The position numbers and the translations under genes were made by a program. Positions 17,456-24,293 of a stretch of DNA of 64,000 nt are shown one piece after another. The notes beneath the pieces were generated by a model. That model saw only the letters and a program-made list of their open reading frames with translations, made no database searches and was not told the origin of the DNA. Numbering within the stretch: the first letter of the stretch is position 1; every line of letters starts with the position of its first letter. Where the stretch lies: positions 62,001 to 126,000 of the forward strand of contig NZ_LLXZ01000012.1 in the NCBI RefSeq assembly GCF_001440395.1, in the 5' to 3' direction. This DNA comes from Bradyrhizobium jicamae. GTDB taxonomy: Bacteria > Pseudomonadota > Alphaproteobacteria > Rhizobiales > Xanthobacteraceae.

Positions 17456-17832
17456 TCGTCGGTCGCGAGCTTGCGTTGAGTTTGCCCGAATCTCTGCATT
17501 TCCGCGCCACGCAGCAAGCGTGGTCAATTTACCTGGCGAGCAACCATTCGGTTGACCCCTCGTGACGGACGCCGCTGCACGCATAAGCGGTTTCTACACC
17601 AGCTATGGCGACCGCGAGCTCTGCACCACGCCTGCTGTCAAATTCTCCGATGATTGTGCTTTCCAAACGAGAATCTCCTGGGTGATCGATGGCTGAGAAG
17701 GCGATTAACCGGCCAGCGACGACCTACGAGCACACGAATGTCGTGATATGTGGAGGATCATGGACCAAAATTCCATTCAGGATTGTATAAGAAAATCAAT
17801 GTGGGAGCCCAGGTTCGCCAACATATTTCGAA
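17456..17832. other. Non-coding stretch between cargo and replication module
   Basis: Roughly 375 bases without a convincing ORF, moderately AT-rich between 17735 and 17830. No repeat or terminator with a U-tract was found. Confidence 0.3.
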
Positions 17833-18432
17833 TCATTTCAAGCCGAGCTTGAGCGCGAGCGCCACGATTCCGCGATCGAGAATATCGTCATAATGATCAA
17901 ATCGGGTTTCGTATCGCCTGTAGGTTTTCCAGCGCATCCACTTGGGTTTGGGCGGAAAGTCCCATTCCTCGGGATCTAGCTTTCCGATCGAACAGAGCCG
18001 CGCGTTAATTCTGGATTTCGCGTGGTGCGCACGGCTGTCCCGGTCGAGAAATTGGGTTGCGTACGCTACTCGGCATTTCCTGGCCTGCCGGCTGCAGAAG
18101 CGTGTTGCACCAGGCGGCCGCCATAGCACTGATGCTAACCGGCCGGTGCCTGGGCAGATAAAATACCATTGGTGACCGCCGAAACGTCGCGCCTGAGCCG
18201 CAAGCAAAATAAACTGATTCAGTCCGCCCTCCAATTTCAGCCAGCCCGATGAGGTGTCACTCAGATCGGCCGAGATCAGCGCGGACGCAACTTCTCCCCA
18301 ATAGCTGTGCGTCCAACCAATTCCGCGAAGGCCACTATAGGACCCCCGCTTGACGAACCCCTTTCTCGCGAGAGAATTGAGATCGAGCTTCAATCCGTCT
18401 TGCAGACAGACCGTGTTGCGCGAACGTGGCAT
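17833..18432 (-). CDS. Hypothetical 199-residue protein of rhizobial mobile elements
   Basis: ATG 18432 gives a basic, aromatic-rich protein (MPRSRNTVCL start). A segment of the type HQWYFICPGTGRLASVLWRPPG includes one Cys, and a second block SRQARKCRVAYATQF includes another, so a zinc-ribbon-like fold is possible. The C-terminal block KPKWMRWKTYRRYE is highly basic. I recognise it as a common hypothetical protein near rhizobial integrases. It may act on DNA. No catalytic motif seen. Confidence 0.6.
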   Translation of the reverse strand: MPRSRNTVCLQDGLKLDLNSLARKGFVKRGSYSGLRGIGWTHSYWGEVASALISADLSDTSSGWLKLEGGLNQFILLAAQARRFGGHQWYFICPGTGRLASVLWRPPGATRFCSRQARKCRVAYATQFLDRDSRAHHAKSRINARLCSIGKLDPEEWDFPPKPKWMRWKTYRRYETRFDHYDDILDRGIVALALKLGLK

Positions 18433-18536
18433 CGTGGTTTTTCTCGCCTCTCAAAGGTGCAACGCCTACATCAAGGCGACGAGTGTCCTAACCGAATTAG
18501 AGAACCGGTGCCCATCTTCGCGAAACACGAGTCCAA

Positions 18537-19040
18537 TCAATCCCTTGCGTCTCGCGGCTCTTCGTTTGCTACCGTCATTGCTACCGCTTCGTCCGTTTTC
18601 ACCTCGATTAGTTGCGGTAGATCCTTCGCGAAGTGAGAGCGCAGGCCATCCTCGATGACGCCGGCTACATCTGCAGGCACCGCGTTGGCGCCAGGCGGTA
18701 GACACTCACGGACGATCGACACCAGCCGCGCCATGATCGCCCAGTCCTCCGGATCCATGTTGCCAGGCGTGCGATGTTCGACGCTGATGAAGACGTCACG
18801 CGGCAGCAATCCGTACGCGATCGTCGCCAGCTTGCCGGGATCTTCAATCGCCAGGCGCCGCAGGACACTCTCCCCTTGCTGCTCCCAGACCACCGCGAGG
18901 TCGGAAAGGAGCTGCTCCGATATCTTTTGCCTCGCCCCGATCGGCCGCCCCTTCGGGTTGCCGCTCTGGCCAGGCTTCCATGGTCTCAATCCGCTCTGAT
19001 TGTTTTGTTTCTTCACTGGTTCGACCCGCCTTACACACAT
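18537..19040 (-). CDS. DUF5681-type protein
   Basis: 167 residues from ATG 19040. The N-terminal motif KPGQSGNPKGRP is the hallmark of DUF5681, a short module found in phage- and island-encoded proteins. The remainder is helical and acidic at the C-terminus. It is located after the iteron-like array, on the same strand as the primase gene, so it may belong to the same transcript. Function unknown; the motif suggests nucleic-acid binding. Confidence 0.65.
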   Translation of the reverse strand: MCVRRVEPVKKQNNQSGLRPWKPGQSGNPKGRPIGARQKISEQLLSDLAVVWEQQGESVLRRLAIEDPGKLATIAYGLLPRDVFISVEHRTPGNMDPEDWAIMARLVSIVRECLPPGANAVPADVAGVIEDGLRSHFAKDLPQLIEVKTDEAVAMTVANEEPRDARD

Positions 19041-19339
19041 TCCGTTGCCTCAAAGCCGCAACATTCCTCACAAAAGCAGCGTGCCGCGTATCGCGTATCG
19101 CCCCCTAGGAAAGGAAAAATACGATACGGCCCTACGGGGTCTAAGGACCCCTCCCGTATTAGGGTTCGCGTATCGGTGCGTATCGGTTCGCAATTGTTCA
19201 GAAGTGTCTGTTTCAATTCATCTTCTCGCTTTGGCGTATCGCTGCGTATCGGTCGTATCGCATCGGTCGATACGGTCATTTGCCGGCGTCGTTGCCGAGT
19301 GGTCGCGTATCGCCGCGTGTCGGTCAGTTTTTCAGCCAT
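19031..19339 (-). CDS. Questionable ORF spanning the iteron-like repeats
   Basis: A 102-codon frame starts at ATG 19339 and overlaps the primase stop by eight bases. Much of its sequence (DTRRYA, RPIRSDT, RTDTRTL, GDTRYAA) is just the translation of the repeated GCGTATCG units read in reverse. It ends in a Cys-rich stretch. The overlap with the primase gene is compatible with coupling, but the repeat-derived composition argues that this is non-coding origin DNA. Confidence 0.25.
   Translation of the reverse strand: MAEKLTDTRRYATTRQRRRQMTVSTDAIRPIRSDTPKREDELKQTLLNNCEPIRTDTRTLIREGSLDPVGPYRIFPFLGGDTRYAARCFCEECCGFEATECV
19086..19323. repeat. Iteron-like array of GCGTATCG repeats (candidate origin)
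   Basis: Direct copies start at 19086, 19093, 19168, 19178, 19234, 19244, 19253 (TCGTATCG), 19305 and 19315 (GCGTGTCG). Inverted copies (CGATACG) are at 19122 and 19268. Several neighbours are spaced exactly 10 bp, one helical turn, as in plasmid and phage iterons. The array lies directly downstream of the primase-helicase gene and encloses a perfect hairpin. Binding by an initiator is inferred. Confidence 0.6.
19136..19151. repeat. Perfect hairpin GGGGTC-TAAG-GACCCC inside the iteron array
   Basis: Six-bp perfect stem with a 4-base loop, embedded between iteron-like repeats and flanked by further complementary bases. There is no U-tract, so a simple terminator is unlikely; it could be a single-strand initiation hairpin. 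Confidence 0.4.
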
Positions 19340-21194
19340 AAGTGGCCCCTGCGAGAGCAGCGTTCGTCTTCACTCGCTTGGCCTCATCCTTCCCCTTGGG
19401 GCTCAGGAAGAGGCCGCTGCGATCGCTCTCGACCAGCTTGGCCTTCTTCAGTCGCTCGGCCAGGCGCTGCACCTTCGACTTGTTCGGCTCGCCGTTGTGC
19501 GTCGTCCAGCCCAAGGCGTTTGCAAGGGCCACCAGTGAGAGATGGTCATTGTCCGCAAGGATGGAGAGCACGGCGTCTTCATCGCTCCTTGAGCTTGCCT
19601 CGGCCGCTCGTCGCTCATTGTCAGAGAGCGTCTTGGCAATGACGGTCGGGATTAGCCGGCCCTTGCTGTCCCGTATCCGCTCCGACGTCACGGTCTCGAC
19701 TTGGAAAGTGATCGGCGCGAAGTCCGGCCCACGAAACTTCCCCTGCCAGTGCAGGCTGACAAGGCTGTCTGTCTTCCAGCACGTCAGGTTGCCGTCTACT
19801 TCAGCAATGAACGCGCCGCCGCCGCGAGGTAGCAGGTTGCCCTGCGTTGGGCTCTTGACGGGATGGCAAAGGACTATGACGCAAGGTCCGCCGGGCAGGC
19901 CTCCCAGTATCTGGCGCATCTGCCGCGCGTGAGTTCCGGCCTCGACGTTTCCGTTCTCTTCGGTGCCCTCGAAGTATGCCGCGCTGGTGTCCACAATCAC
20001 CAGATCGACATTGCCGCCGAGCCGCTCGATCTCGGTCTTGATCCGCTGCCCGGTGTTGGAGAGCTTCAGGACGCCCTCAACGAAATGCACGTCAATGGCT
20101 TCGGTGTCGAACTTCATCTTCTCGGCGAATGCGATCCACCGCATTTTTAGATCGTCTGGGTTTTCGCCGATCAGGTAGAGCACCCGGCCGGGATCCACCT
20201 CGCGATTGCCGATTGATCGACCCAACGCCTTCGATGCTGCGAAGAGCAAGGCAATGGCGGTCTTACCGTGTCCTGTCGGTGCCGTGAGCGAATAGAGGAA
20301 GCGCCGCTGCACTAAGCCGTCGATGGCGTAGTCAGGCGGCACAAACCCCCGCACGAACTCGGCGCTGGATTTGACGAGACAAGGCTGCGCCTCTGGTGCC
20401 GGAGCCTGCCGCATCAATGCCGTAAGATCGTCGGCGGTGCCACCCGCTTCCAGCCAGTCGCTGACGTCGCCCTTCGAAGGCAGGTCCGGCAGATTGAGAG
20501 TGCGGATCGACCGGGCCACGCCCTGGAGCGCAGCTGCTACCTGCTCAGCATGGCGCACGCCGGGCTCGTCGTTGTCCGGCAAGATGTAGATGTCCCGGCC
20601 CTCGAGGTATTGGTTGAGGTCCGCCGTCCACTTCTCTGCCCCGCCTGAATTAGTGGTGGCCGCGAAGCCGAGCGCCAACAGGTTATCGACGTCCTTCTCG
20701 CCCTCGACGATCAGCACCGGCGCATCAGTTGCAGCGACGAGCTCGGGGAGCCGGTACGGGATCTTGACCTTGGGCGCACCCTTGACCCAAGCCGTGCCGT
20801 CCCATTGCTCCTGCCAGAAACCCTTGGCCGCGGTGCGGTTGACGCGCAGATAAGGTTGGCCATCTTCGCGCTGGTAGACGTAGGCGGTCGGTTTCGAAGG
20901 TGGCGCAACTTGCGCCACCCGGCTGGTCATGCGCGCGATGGGATCGGGCCTGGCCTGCACCCTGGCCGGCTCCCACCGCGGAAGCCCTGCCCGCTCGCGA
21001 ATGTAGTCTTTGCACACCAGCGGATCGTCGCCGGCAAAGCTGTACACCACCATGCCGTCAGGCGCATCTGCATCGAGTTTGATGGAGAGTGATCGATCCC
21101 TTGGGGAGTGATTTGGTCCCGGCGCCAACACCTCGTTGCCGGAAACCTCGCCTCCCAGTGCTGCTGCGAGCTGTTGCGGTGAGATGTGCATCAT
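19332..21194 (-). CDS. TOPRIM primase / RecA-like helicase replication protein
   Basis: 620 residues from ATG 21194 (MMHISPQQLA), preceded by ggtgg. A primase-polymerase-like N-terminal region with HSPRDRSLSI lies at about residues 25-40. A TOPRIM domain follows at about 150-250 with LIVEGEKDVDNLLALG and ILPDNDEPG. A RecA-like P-loop reads TAPTGHGKTAIAL near residue 310, with Walker B LVIVDTSAAY and CHPVKSPTQG. A winged-helix-like tail comes last. The layout matches phage and island primase-helicases that start autonomous replication after excision. It overlaps the upstream leader ORF by four bases (ATGA), implying translational coupling, and an antisense RNA candidate covers that leader. Confidence 0.82.
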   Translation of the reverse strand: MMHISPQQLAAALGGEVSGNEVLAPGPNHSPRDRSLSIKLDADAPDGMVVYSFAGDDPLVCKDYIRERAGLPRWEPARVQARPDPIARMTSRVAQVAPPSKPTAYVYQREDGQPYLRVNRTAAKGFWQEQWDGTAWVKGAPKVKIPYRLPELVAATDAPVLIVEGEKDVDNLLALGFAATTNSGGAEKWTADLNQYLEGRDIYILPDNDEPGVRHAEQVAAALQGVARSIRTLNLPDLPSKGDVSDWLEAGGTADDLTALMRQAPAPEAQPCLVKSSAEFVRGFVPPDYAIDGLVQRRFLYSLTAPTGHGKTAIALLFAASKALGRSIGNREVDPGRVLYLIGENPDDLKMRWIAFAEKMKFDTEAIDVHFVEGVLKLSNTGQRIKTEIERLGGNVDLVIVDTSAAYFEGTEENGNVEAGTHARQMRQILGGLPGGPCVIVLCHPVKSPTQGNLLPRGGGAFIAEVDGNLTCWKTDSLVSLHWQGKFRGPDFAPITFQVETVTSERIRDSKGRLIPTVIAKTLSDNERRAAEASSRSDEDAVLSILADNDHLSLVALANALGWTTHNGEPNKSKVQRLAERLKKAKLVESDRSGLFLSPKGKDEAKRVKTNAALAGATYG

Positions 21195-21376
21195 CGCACC
21201 ACCCCATAGGCCAGAGTGGCGATCGTAGCCGCCGTCTCGATCGTCAGCGCGTACAGTCGGCACAAGCGCGATGCTTGCAAGGACCGAGGAGAGGGTGATA
21301 TAAAATCCGTGTCTTCCAGGACAATCGGAATTTCAATTTGGGTCGCCCTCTCGGCGGCCCTTTTTGTTTCGGCCAT
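21191..21376 (-). CDS. 61-residue leader ORF coupled to the primase gene
   Basis: ATG 21376 lies 6 bases after the stop of the AlpA-like gene, and its TGA overlaps the primase ATG (ATGATG), so it is positioned as a coupling leader. The peptide begins MAETKRAAER and ends ATIATLAYGVVR, with a hydrophobic tail. The + strand of its 5' half carries a promoter and terminator for a short antisense RNA. The peptide itself need not be functional; its translation may control that of the primase. Confidence 0.5.
   Translation of the reverse strand: MAETKRAAERATQIEIPIVLEDTDFISPSPRSLQASRLCRLYALTIETAATIATLAYGVVR
21275..21304 (+). promoter_or_regulatory. Sigma-70 type promoter for an antisense RNA
   Basis: A -35 box TTGCAA at 21275-21280 and a -10 box TATAAA at 21299-21304, with an 18-bp spacer, read on the + strand, opposite to the primase operon. 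This is among the best promoter-like sequences in the island. Confidence 0.55.
21311..21368 (+). ncRNA. Candidate antisense RNA of about 58 nt over the primase leader
   Basis: The predicted start (about 21311) follows the TATAAA box by 6-7 bases. The transcript ends at a hairpin with a T-tract (21340-21369). It would be fully complementary to codons 3-22 of the leader ORF, which is translationally coupled to the primase gene. No open frame of note lies in it. The design resembles countertranscribed RNAs that set copy number in plasmids such as IncFII (CopA) or repABC, where a short RNA blocks leader or Rep translation. The elements are visible; the function is inferred. Confidence 0.5.
21340..21369 (+). 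terminator. Rho-independent terminator of the antisense RNA
   Basis: Stem GGGTCGCC / GGCGGCCC (one G-T pair) with loop CTCTC, followed by TTTTTGTTT. On the opposite strand there is no T-tract, so it acts on + strand transcription only and leaves the primase operon open. Confidence 0.7.
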
Positions 21377-21382
21377 GCTCGC

Positions 21383-21562
21383 TTAGGCGACCTCCGACCG
21401 CTTCGGGCTCAGCATCTCTTCCAGCGCTATAACGGGCACCCTCAAGATCTTGCCGATCCTGATGGTGGGGATGTCTCCCCGCTTGGCAGCCTCATAAGAG
21501 GCGTTCCGGCCTAGATCGAAGTATTCCCGCCCGGCTTCCGGGACCGAGATCGTTTTCTTCAT
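21383..21562 (-). CDS. AlpA-like / excisionase-family DNA-binding protein
   Basis: 59 residues from ATG 21562 (MKKTISVPEAG). The pattern ISVPEAGREYFDLGRNASYEAAKRGDIPTIRIGKILRV is cut here only by its length; it matches the MerR-like winged helix-turn-helix of AlpA/Xis proteins. Such proteins regulate the integrase or direct excision. It is the first gene of the leftward replication operon and is divergent from the RHH-like gene, with three GGTACC-type site pairs between them. The longer frame from 21640 would run into these sites. Confidence 0.78.
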   Translation of the reverse strand: MKKTISVPEAGREYFDLGRNASYEAAKRGDIPTIRIGKILRVPVIALEEMLSPKRSEVA

Positions 21563-21581
21563 CGCGTCGTCCTTCCGTGGT

Positions 21582-21683
21582 GGTACCAAATCAGGTACCG
21601 CATGATTTACCTTGTATTGAAGTGTGTCTGCAAGTACCAAAATCGGTACCTGTGGATTCCGGCGAGGTACCAGTTGTGTTACC
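21582..21683. promoter_or_regulatory. Three operator-like pairs of GGTACC at 12-bp spacing
   Basis: Pairs start at 21582/21594, 21633/21645 and 21666/21678. The first two read (A/G)GTACC-N6-GGTACC; the third has GGTACC-N6-GTTACC. The shared 12-bp spacing points to repeated binding of one regulator, likely the RHH-like or AlpA-like protein encoded on either side. They lie in the divergent control region of the replication and integration genes. Confidence 0.6.
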
Positions 21684-21730
21684 TCGTCTTTTGTGTTATT
21701 TGGTGCCTGTCAGTTCAGGCGGGGGTCAAG

Positions 21731-22177
21731 ATGGCGCGCAAGCCGACAGAATTTGTCCAACTCAAGCTGCGGATCCGGGAGAGCCTCCGTCGCCGGCTTG
21801 AGCGCAGGGCGACCAAGGAAGACCGTTCAACGAACGCAGAGGCCGTAAAGAGGCTTGAGGACTCCCTCGATCATGAAGATCGTTTAGATGCGTTCGCCAA
21901 AGAGGGCTTTCGCATGGAGGAGCGGCACGTACAGTGGCGGGAGGAGAAGGCCAGGGAAGAGGAAAAGGCGAAGGCCGATCGACTGGATGCCCGCCTTTTC
22001 CGCAATCTTACTCAATCGATTCCAAGCCTGCCCGTTCTCATTGATCTTCTGCCGCTTCTGAAGGGTAATCCGGACTGGCAGAAGACCGAATACGGCCGAC
22101 GCCAGATGGCTGCCAAGGTTGCTGAAATCATCCTGAATGCGGACGAGTATTCAATCGGAGGCGGCAATGAAGGGTAG
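21731..22177 (+). CDS. Arc/ribbon-helix-helix-like regulator with coiled coil
   Basis: 148 residues from ATG 21731. Residues 8-45 (VQLKLRIRESLRRRLER...STNAEAVKRLED) fit an Arc-type ribbon-helix-helix domain: a beta strand, then two helices with the NAEAV segment. A long charged coiled coil follows (about 50-90). RHH proteins bind short repeated sites as dimers, in keeping with the GGTACC pairs just upstream, so autoregulation is likely. It overlaps the integrase start by 11 bases, so the two are co-expressed. Confidence 0.65.
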   Translation: MARKPTEFVQLKLRIRESLRRRLERRATKEDRSTNAEAVKRLEDSLDHEDRLDAFAKEGFRMEERHVQWREEKAREEEKAKADRLDARLFRNLTQSIPSLPVLIDLLPLLKGNPDWQKTEYGRRQMAAKVAEIILNADEYSIGGGNEG

Positions 22178-23333
22178 CATCAAGGAACGCTCGCCCGGCC
22201 ATTGGGCAATCATCCTCGACCAGCGCGATCCCGCCACCGGCAAGCGCCGCCGGAAATGGCACTCCTTCAAAGGCAACAAGCGCGGAGCGCAGACCGAATG
22301 CGCCCGCCTGATTTCCGAAATGAACGGCGGTGACTATGTCGAGCCGTCCAAGCTCACACTGGCGCAGTTCCTCGACCGCTGGCTGAAGCACATCAAGCCG
22401 AACGTCTCGCCCCGCACCCATGAGCGGTACGAGCAGATCGCACTGAAGAACATCGCCCCCCTGCTCGGCGCCAAGGTGCTCTCCAAGCTCCAGCCGATCG
22501 ATATCAGCCAGGCCTACAGCAAGGCGCTGGAGAGCGGACGGCGCGATGGATCTGGCGGTCTGTCTCCCCGCACCGTCCACCACATGCACCGGGTTCTGTT
22601 CTCTGCTCTCGGCCAGGCTGAGCGCTGGCGCCTGATCGCCCGCAACCCGGCGGCACTGCTCGAGAAGCGGGACCGGCCCAAGATCGAACGCAAGCCCGTC
22701 CGCACCATCGACGCGCCGGCAACGGCAGCCGCCTTTGATGCCGCGCGCGAGCGTCGCTTATTCATTCCGTTGATACTGGCAACCCTGTGCGGCCTGCGCC
22801 GCGGCGAAATCACTGCGCTGCGCTGGCGGTGCGTCGATCTCGACAAGGGGCAGCTCGCCGTCGTCGCCAGCACTGAGCAGACTGATGCCGGCACCATCCG
22901 CGAGAAGGAAGCCAAGAGCGGCCGGGCTCGAACTGTCGCCCTCCCCTCGATGGCCGTCGAGGAACTGCGCCGCTGGCGCGTCCTGCAGGCAGAGGAGATG
23001 CTTCGGCTGGGCGTGCGGGCCGATGACGACCTCCACGTCGTTACCCAAGTCGAGGGCTCCCCGCTGCAGCCGCGCAGCCTCACGCATTCGGTCTCCGAGT
23101 TCCTGAAGGTCTGGGGCGTCACCCTGCACGGCCTGCGGCACAGCCACGCCAGCCACATGCTGGCGTCGAACATTCACCCGAAGATCGTCCAGGAGCGGCT
23201 GGGTCACTCCTCGATCGCGATCACGATGGATATCTACAGCCACCTGATGCCGAACATGCAGGGAGAAGCCGCGGCAACAGTTGACGGCGTGCTGCGCGCC
23301 GCCATAAACAAGCGAACCGACGACGTTGGGTAG
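22167..23333 (+). CDS. int: Tyrosine recombinase / site-specific integrase of the island
   Basis: 388 residues from ATG 22167. The N-terminal arm-binding domain starts KGSIKERSPGHW. The core-binding SAM-like domain covers about residues 60-165. The catalytic domain carries the first Arg in GLRRGEIT, HGLRHSHASHML (His-x-x-Arg) and LGHSS with the nucleophile Tyr in IYSH. It ends 68 bases before the tRNA-Ser gene, reading into it. Its start lies inside the upstream RHH-like gene. Its stop lies within a GGTAGCA repeat that also occurs at the left end. It probably integrates within the anticodon-loop region. Confidence 0.92.
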   Translation: MKGSIKERSPGHWAIILDQRDPATGKRRRKWHSFKGNKRGAQTECARLISEMNGGDYVEPSKLTLAQFLDRWLKHIKPNVSPRTHERYEQIALKNIAPLLGAKVLSKLQPIDISQAYSKALESGRRDGSGGLSPRTVHHMHRVLFSALGQAERWRLIARNPAALLEKRDRPKIERKPVRTIDAPATAAAFDAARERRLFIPLILATLCGLRRGEITALRWRCVDLDKGQLAVVASTEQTDAGTIREKEAKSGRARTVALPSMAVEELRRWRVLQAEEMLRLGVRADDDLHVVTQVEGSPLQPRSLTHSVSEFLKVWGVTLHGLRHSHASHMLASNIHPKIVQERLGHSSIAITMDIYSHLMPNMQGEAAATVDGVLRAAINKRTDDVG

Positions 23334-23346
23334 CAAAGCGGTAGCA
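23325..23346 (+). promoter_or_regulatory. Candidate integrase arm site, right end
   Basis: Two GGTAGCA units (GGGTAGCAAAGC-GGTAGCA), matching the site at 3504-3526 with one base fewer in the middle. It overlaps the integrase stop codon and lies 55 bp before the tRNA gene. Confidence 0.45.
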
Positions 23347-23401
23347 GAGACCCCTGTTTGTTCTCTGCGAAGCGACGAAAAGCTGAACAATTTCAAGGTC
23401 T

Positions 23402-23440
23402 GGAAGGGTGGCCGAGTGGTTTAAGGCACCGGTCTTGAAA
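23402..23440 (+). repeat. attR: 39-bp direct repeat within tRNA-Ser
   Basis: Perfect copy of 3350-3388. The element's copy restores the tRNA sequence on the chromosomal 3' half, so the tRNA stays functional after integration. Confidence 0.92.
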
Positions 23441-23491
23441 ACCGGCGTGCCTGCAAGGGTACCGTGGGTTCGAATCCCACCCCTTCCGCCA
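23402..23491 (+). tRNA. tRNA-Ser (anticodon TGA)
   Basis: 90 nt including an encoded CCA. The acceptor stem GGAAGGG pairs with CCCTTCC, followed by discriminator G. The anticodon stem CCGGT/ACCGG encloses the loop CTTGAAA with anticodon TGA. A long variable arm typical of serine tRNAs (CGTGCCTGCAAGGGTACCG) precedes the T arm GTGGG-TTCGAAT-CCCAC. The first 39 bases are the attR copy brought by the island, so the gene's 5' half and promoter now derive from the element. Confidence 0.97.
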
Positions 23492-23763
23492 GTACATTGT
23501 TCTCCCTTGTTCGCCATCGTTCGGAATCGTTGGCCAGGCATCGTTCTCTGGCGGCACCGGATTTTCGCTCAGCGGCAATGCGCCGCCCGCAATAGGGACG
23601 CTTTGATTGGGTGGTTTACAGCGGACGGTCACGCTAGCCGCGTGGTGGCGCGGATGCCTAGTGAGATGCTGATCGTCTCCATTTCAGCACTGACCAGCCG
23701 CGACCTAGGCTCTGCATCTGTCGACGCGATTCGCGCGTAAAAAGAACGCCCTTGGGTGGCCTT

Positions 23764-23961
23764 CTATTTGCGGCGAAGCTTAACTTTAATATTTTGACGG
23801 GCAGTGCCGTCGACCGGATCAGGCTCGGCTTTGATGGTCGACGGATTGCCGCCATTCAGTGTTCTCAACGCTTCAATGACCAGCGTCATTGCCTCGTCCT
23901 TCGTGGTACGCGCCGCCATGATGGCATCGAGCTTTTGCAAAATATTGGTAATGTCGGCCAT
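23764..23961 (-). CDS. Hypothetical 65-residue protein
   Basis: ATG 23961 with ggagaatccca upstream (Shine-Dalgarno ggag). The N-terminal half MADITNILQKLDAIMAAR... is amphipathic helical; the C-terminal half is polar and ends in KLRRK. Resembles small conserved Bradyrhizobium proteins. It lies just outside the island, after tRNA-Ser. Function unknown. Confidence 0.6.
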   Translation of the reverse strand: MADITNILQKLDAIMAARTTKDEAMTLVIEALRTLNGGNPSTIKAEPDPVDGTARQNIKVKLRRK

Positions 23962-24057
23962 TGGGATTCTCCGGTCTTAGCGTGAGTTCCCCCAAATGGG
24001 CCTTACACGAATAAGTAGCCGGGCCACAACCAACAAACCCCCAGATGGGGATGGATT

Positions 24058-24216
24058 TCAAGTGGGGCCGAAAGCGCTGATGAGTCCGATCGCTATGGCG
24101 ATGAGGGCGGCGCAAATCCAGAAAACGGGTGCGCTGGAGCTTAGGCCGGCAATGACGATCCAAACACCAAAGCCGACGATACCGAGCGAGATCGCATAGG
24201 CAGCCGCTTTTTCCAT
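24058..24216 (-). CDS. Two-span membrane protein, 52 residues
   Basis: ATG 24216 encodes MEKAAAYAISLG..., with two hydrophobic helices (about residues 7-24 and 29-48) and a short loop SSSAPVF between them. It resembles small membrane proteins frequent in Bradyrhizobium. It is on the same strand as the 65-residue gene. Function unknown. Confidence 0.55.
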   Translation of the reverse strand: MEKAAAYAISLGIVGFGVWIVIAGLSSSAPVFWICAALIAIAIGLISAFGPT

Positions 24217-24293
24217 GGTCGGCCCAAAAGGAAAACCGGCATCGATATCGCCTTTACGACTCGCTACCGGCTAAAACGTTCCAGCGTGCATGC

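Larger units (their letters stand above)
3350..23440. mobile_element. Integrative genomic island at tRNA-Ser, 20,052 bp repeat to repeat
   Basis: A 39-bp perfect direct repeat (3350-3388 and 23402-23440) equals the 5' half of tRNA-Ser, from the acceptor strand through the anticodon loop. The right copy is part of an intact tRNA gene; the left copy is only a half gene. A tyrosine integrase gene ends 68 bases before the right copy. Cargo is a polysaccharide cassette and many orphan small genes. The right end carries a primase-helicase, AlpA-like and RHH-like regulators and iteron-like repeats. The island has no recognisable conjugation genes, so transfer would need help. The boundaries are well supported by the sequence. 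Whether it still excises is unknown. Confidence 0.88.

Noticed and set aside
19086..19323. CRISPR array
   Set aside because: The repeat unit is only 8 bp, copies are directly adjacent or inverted, and there are no spacers of constant length or cas genes.
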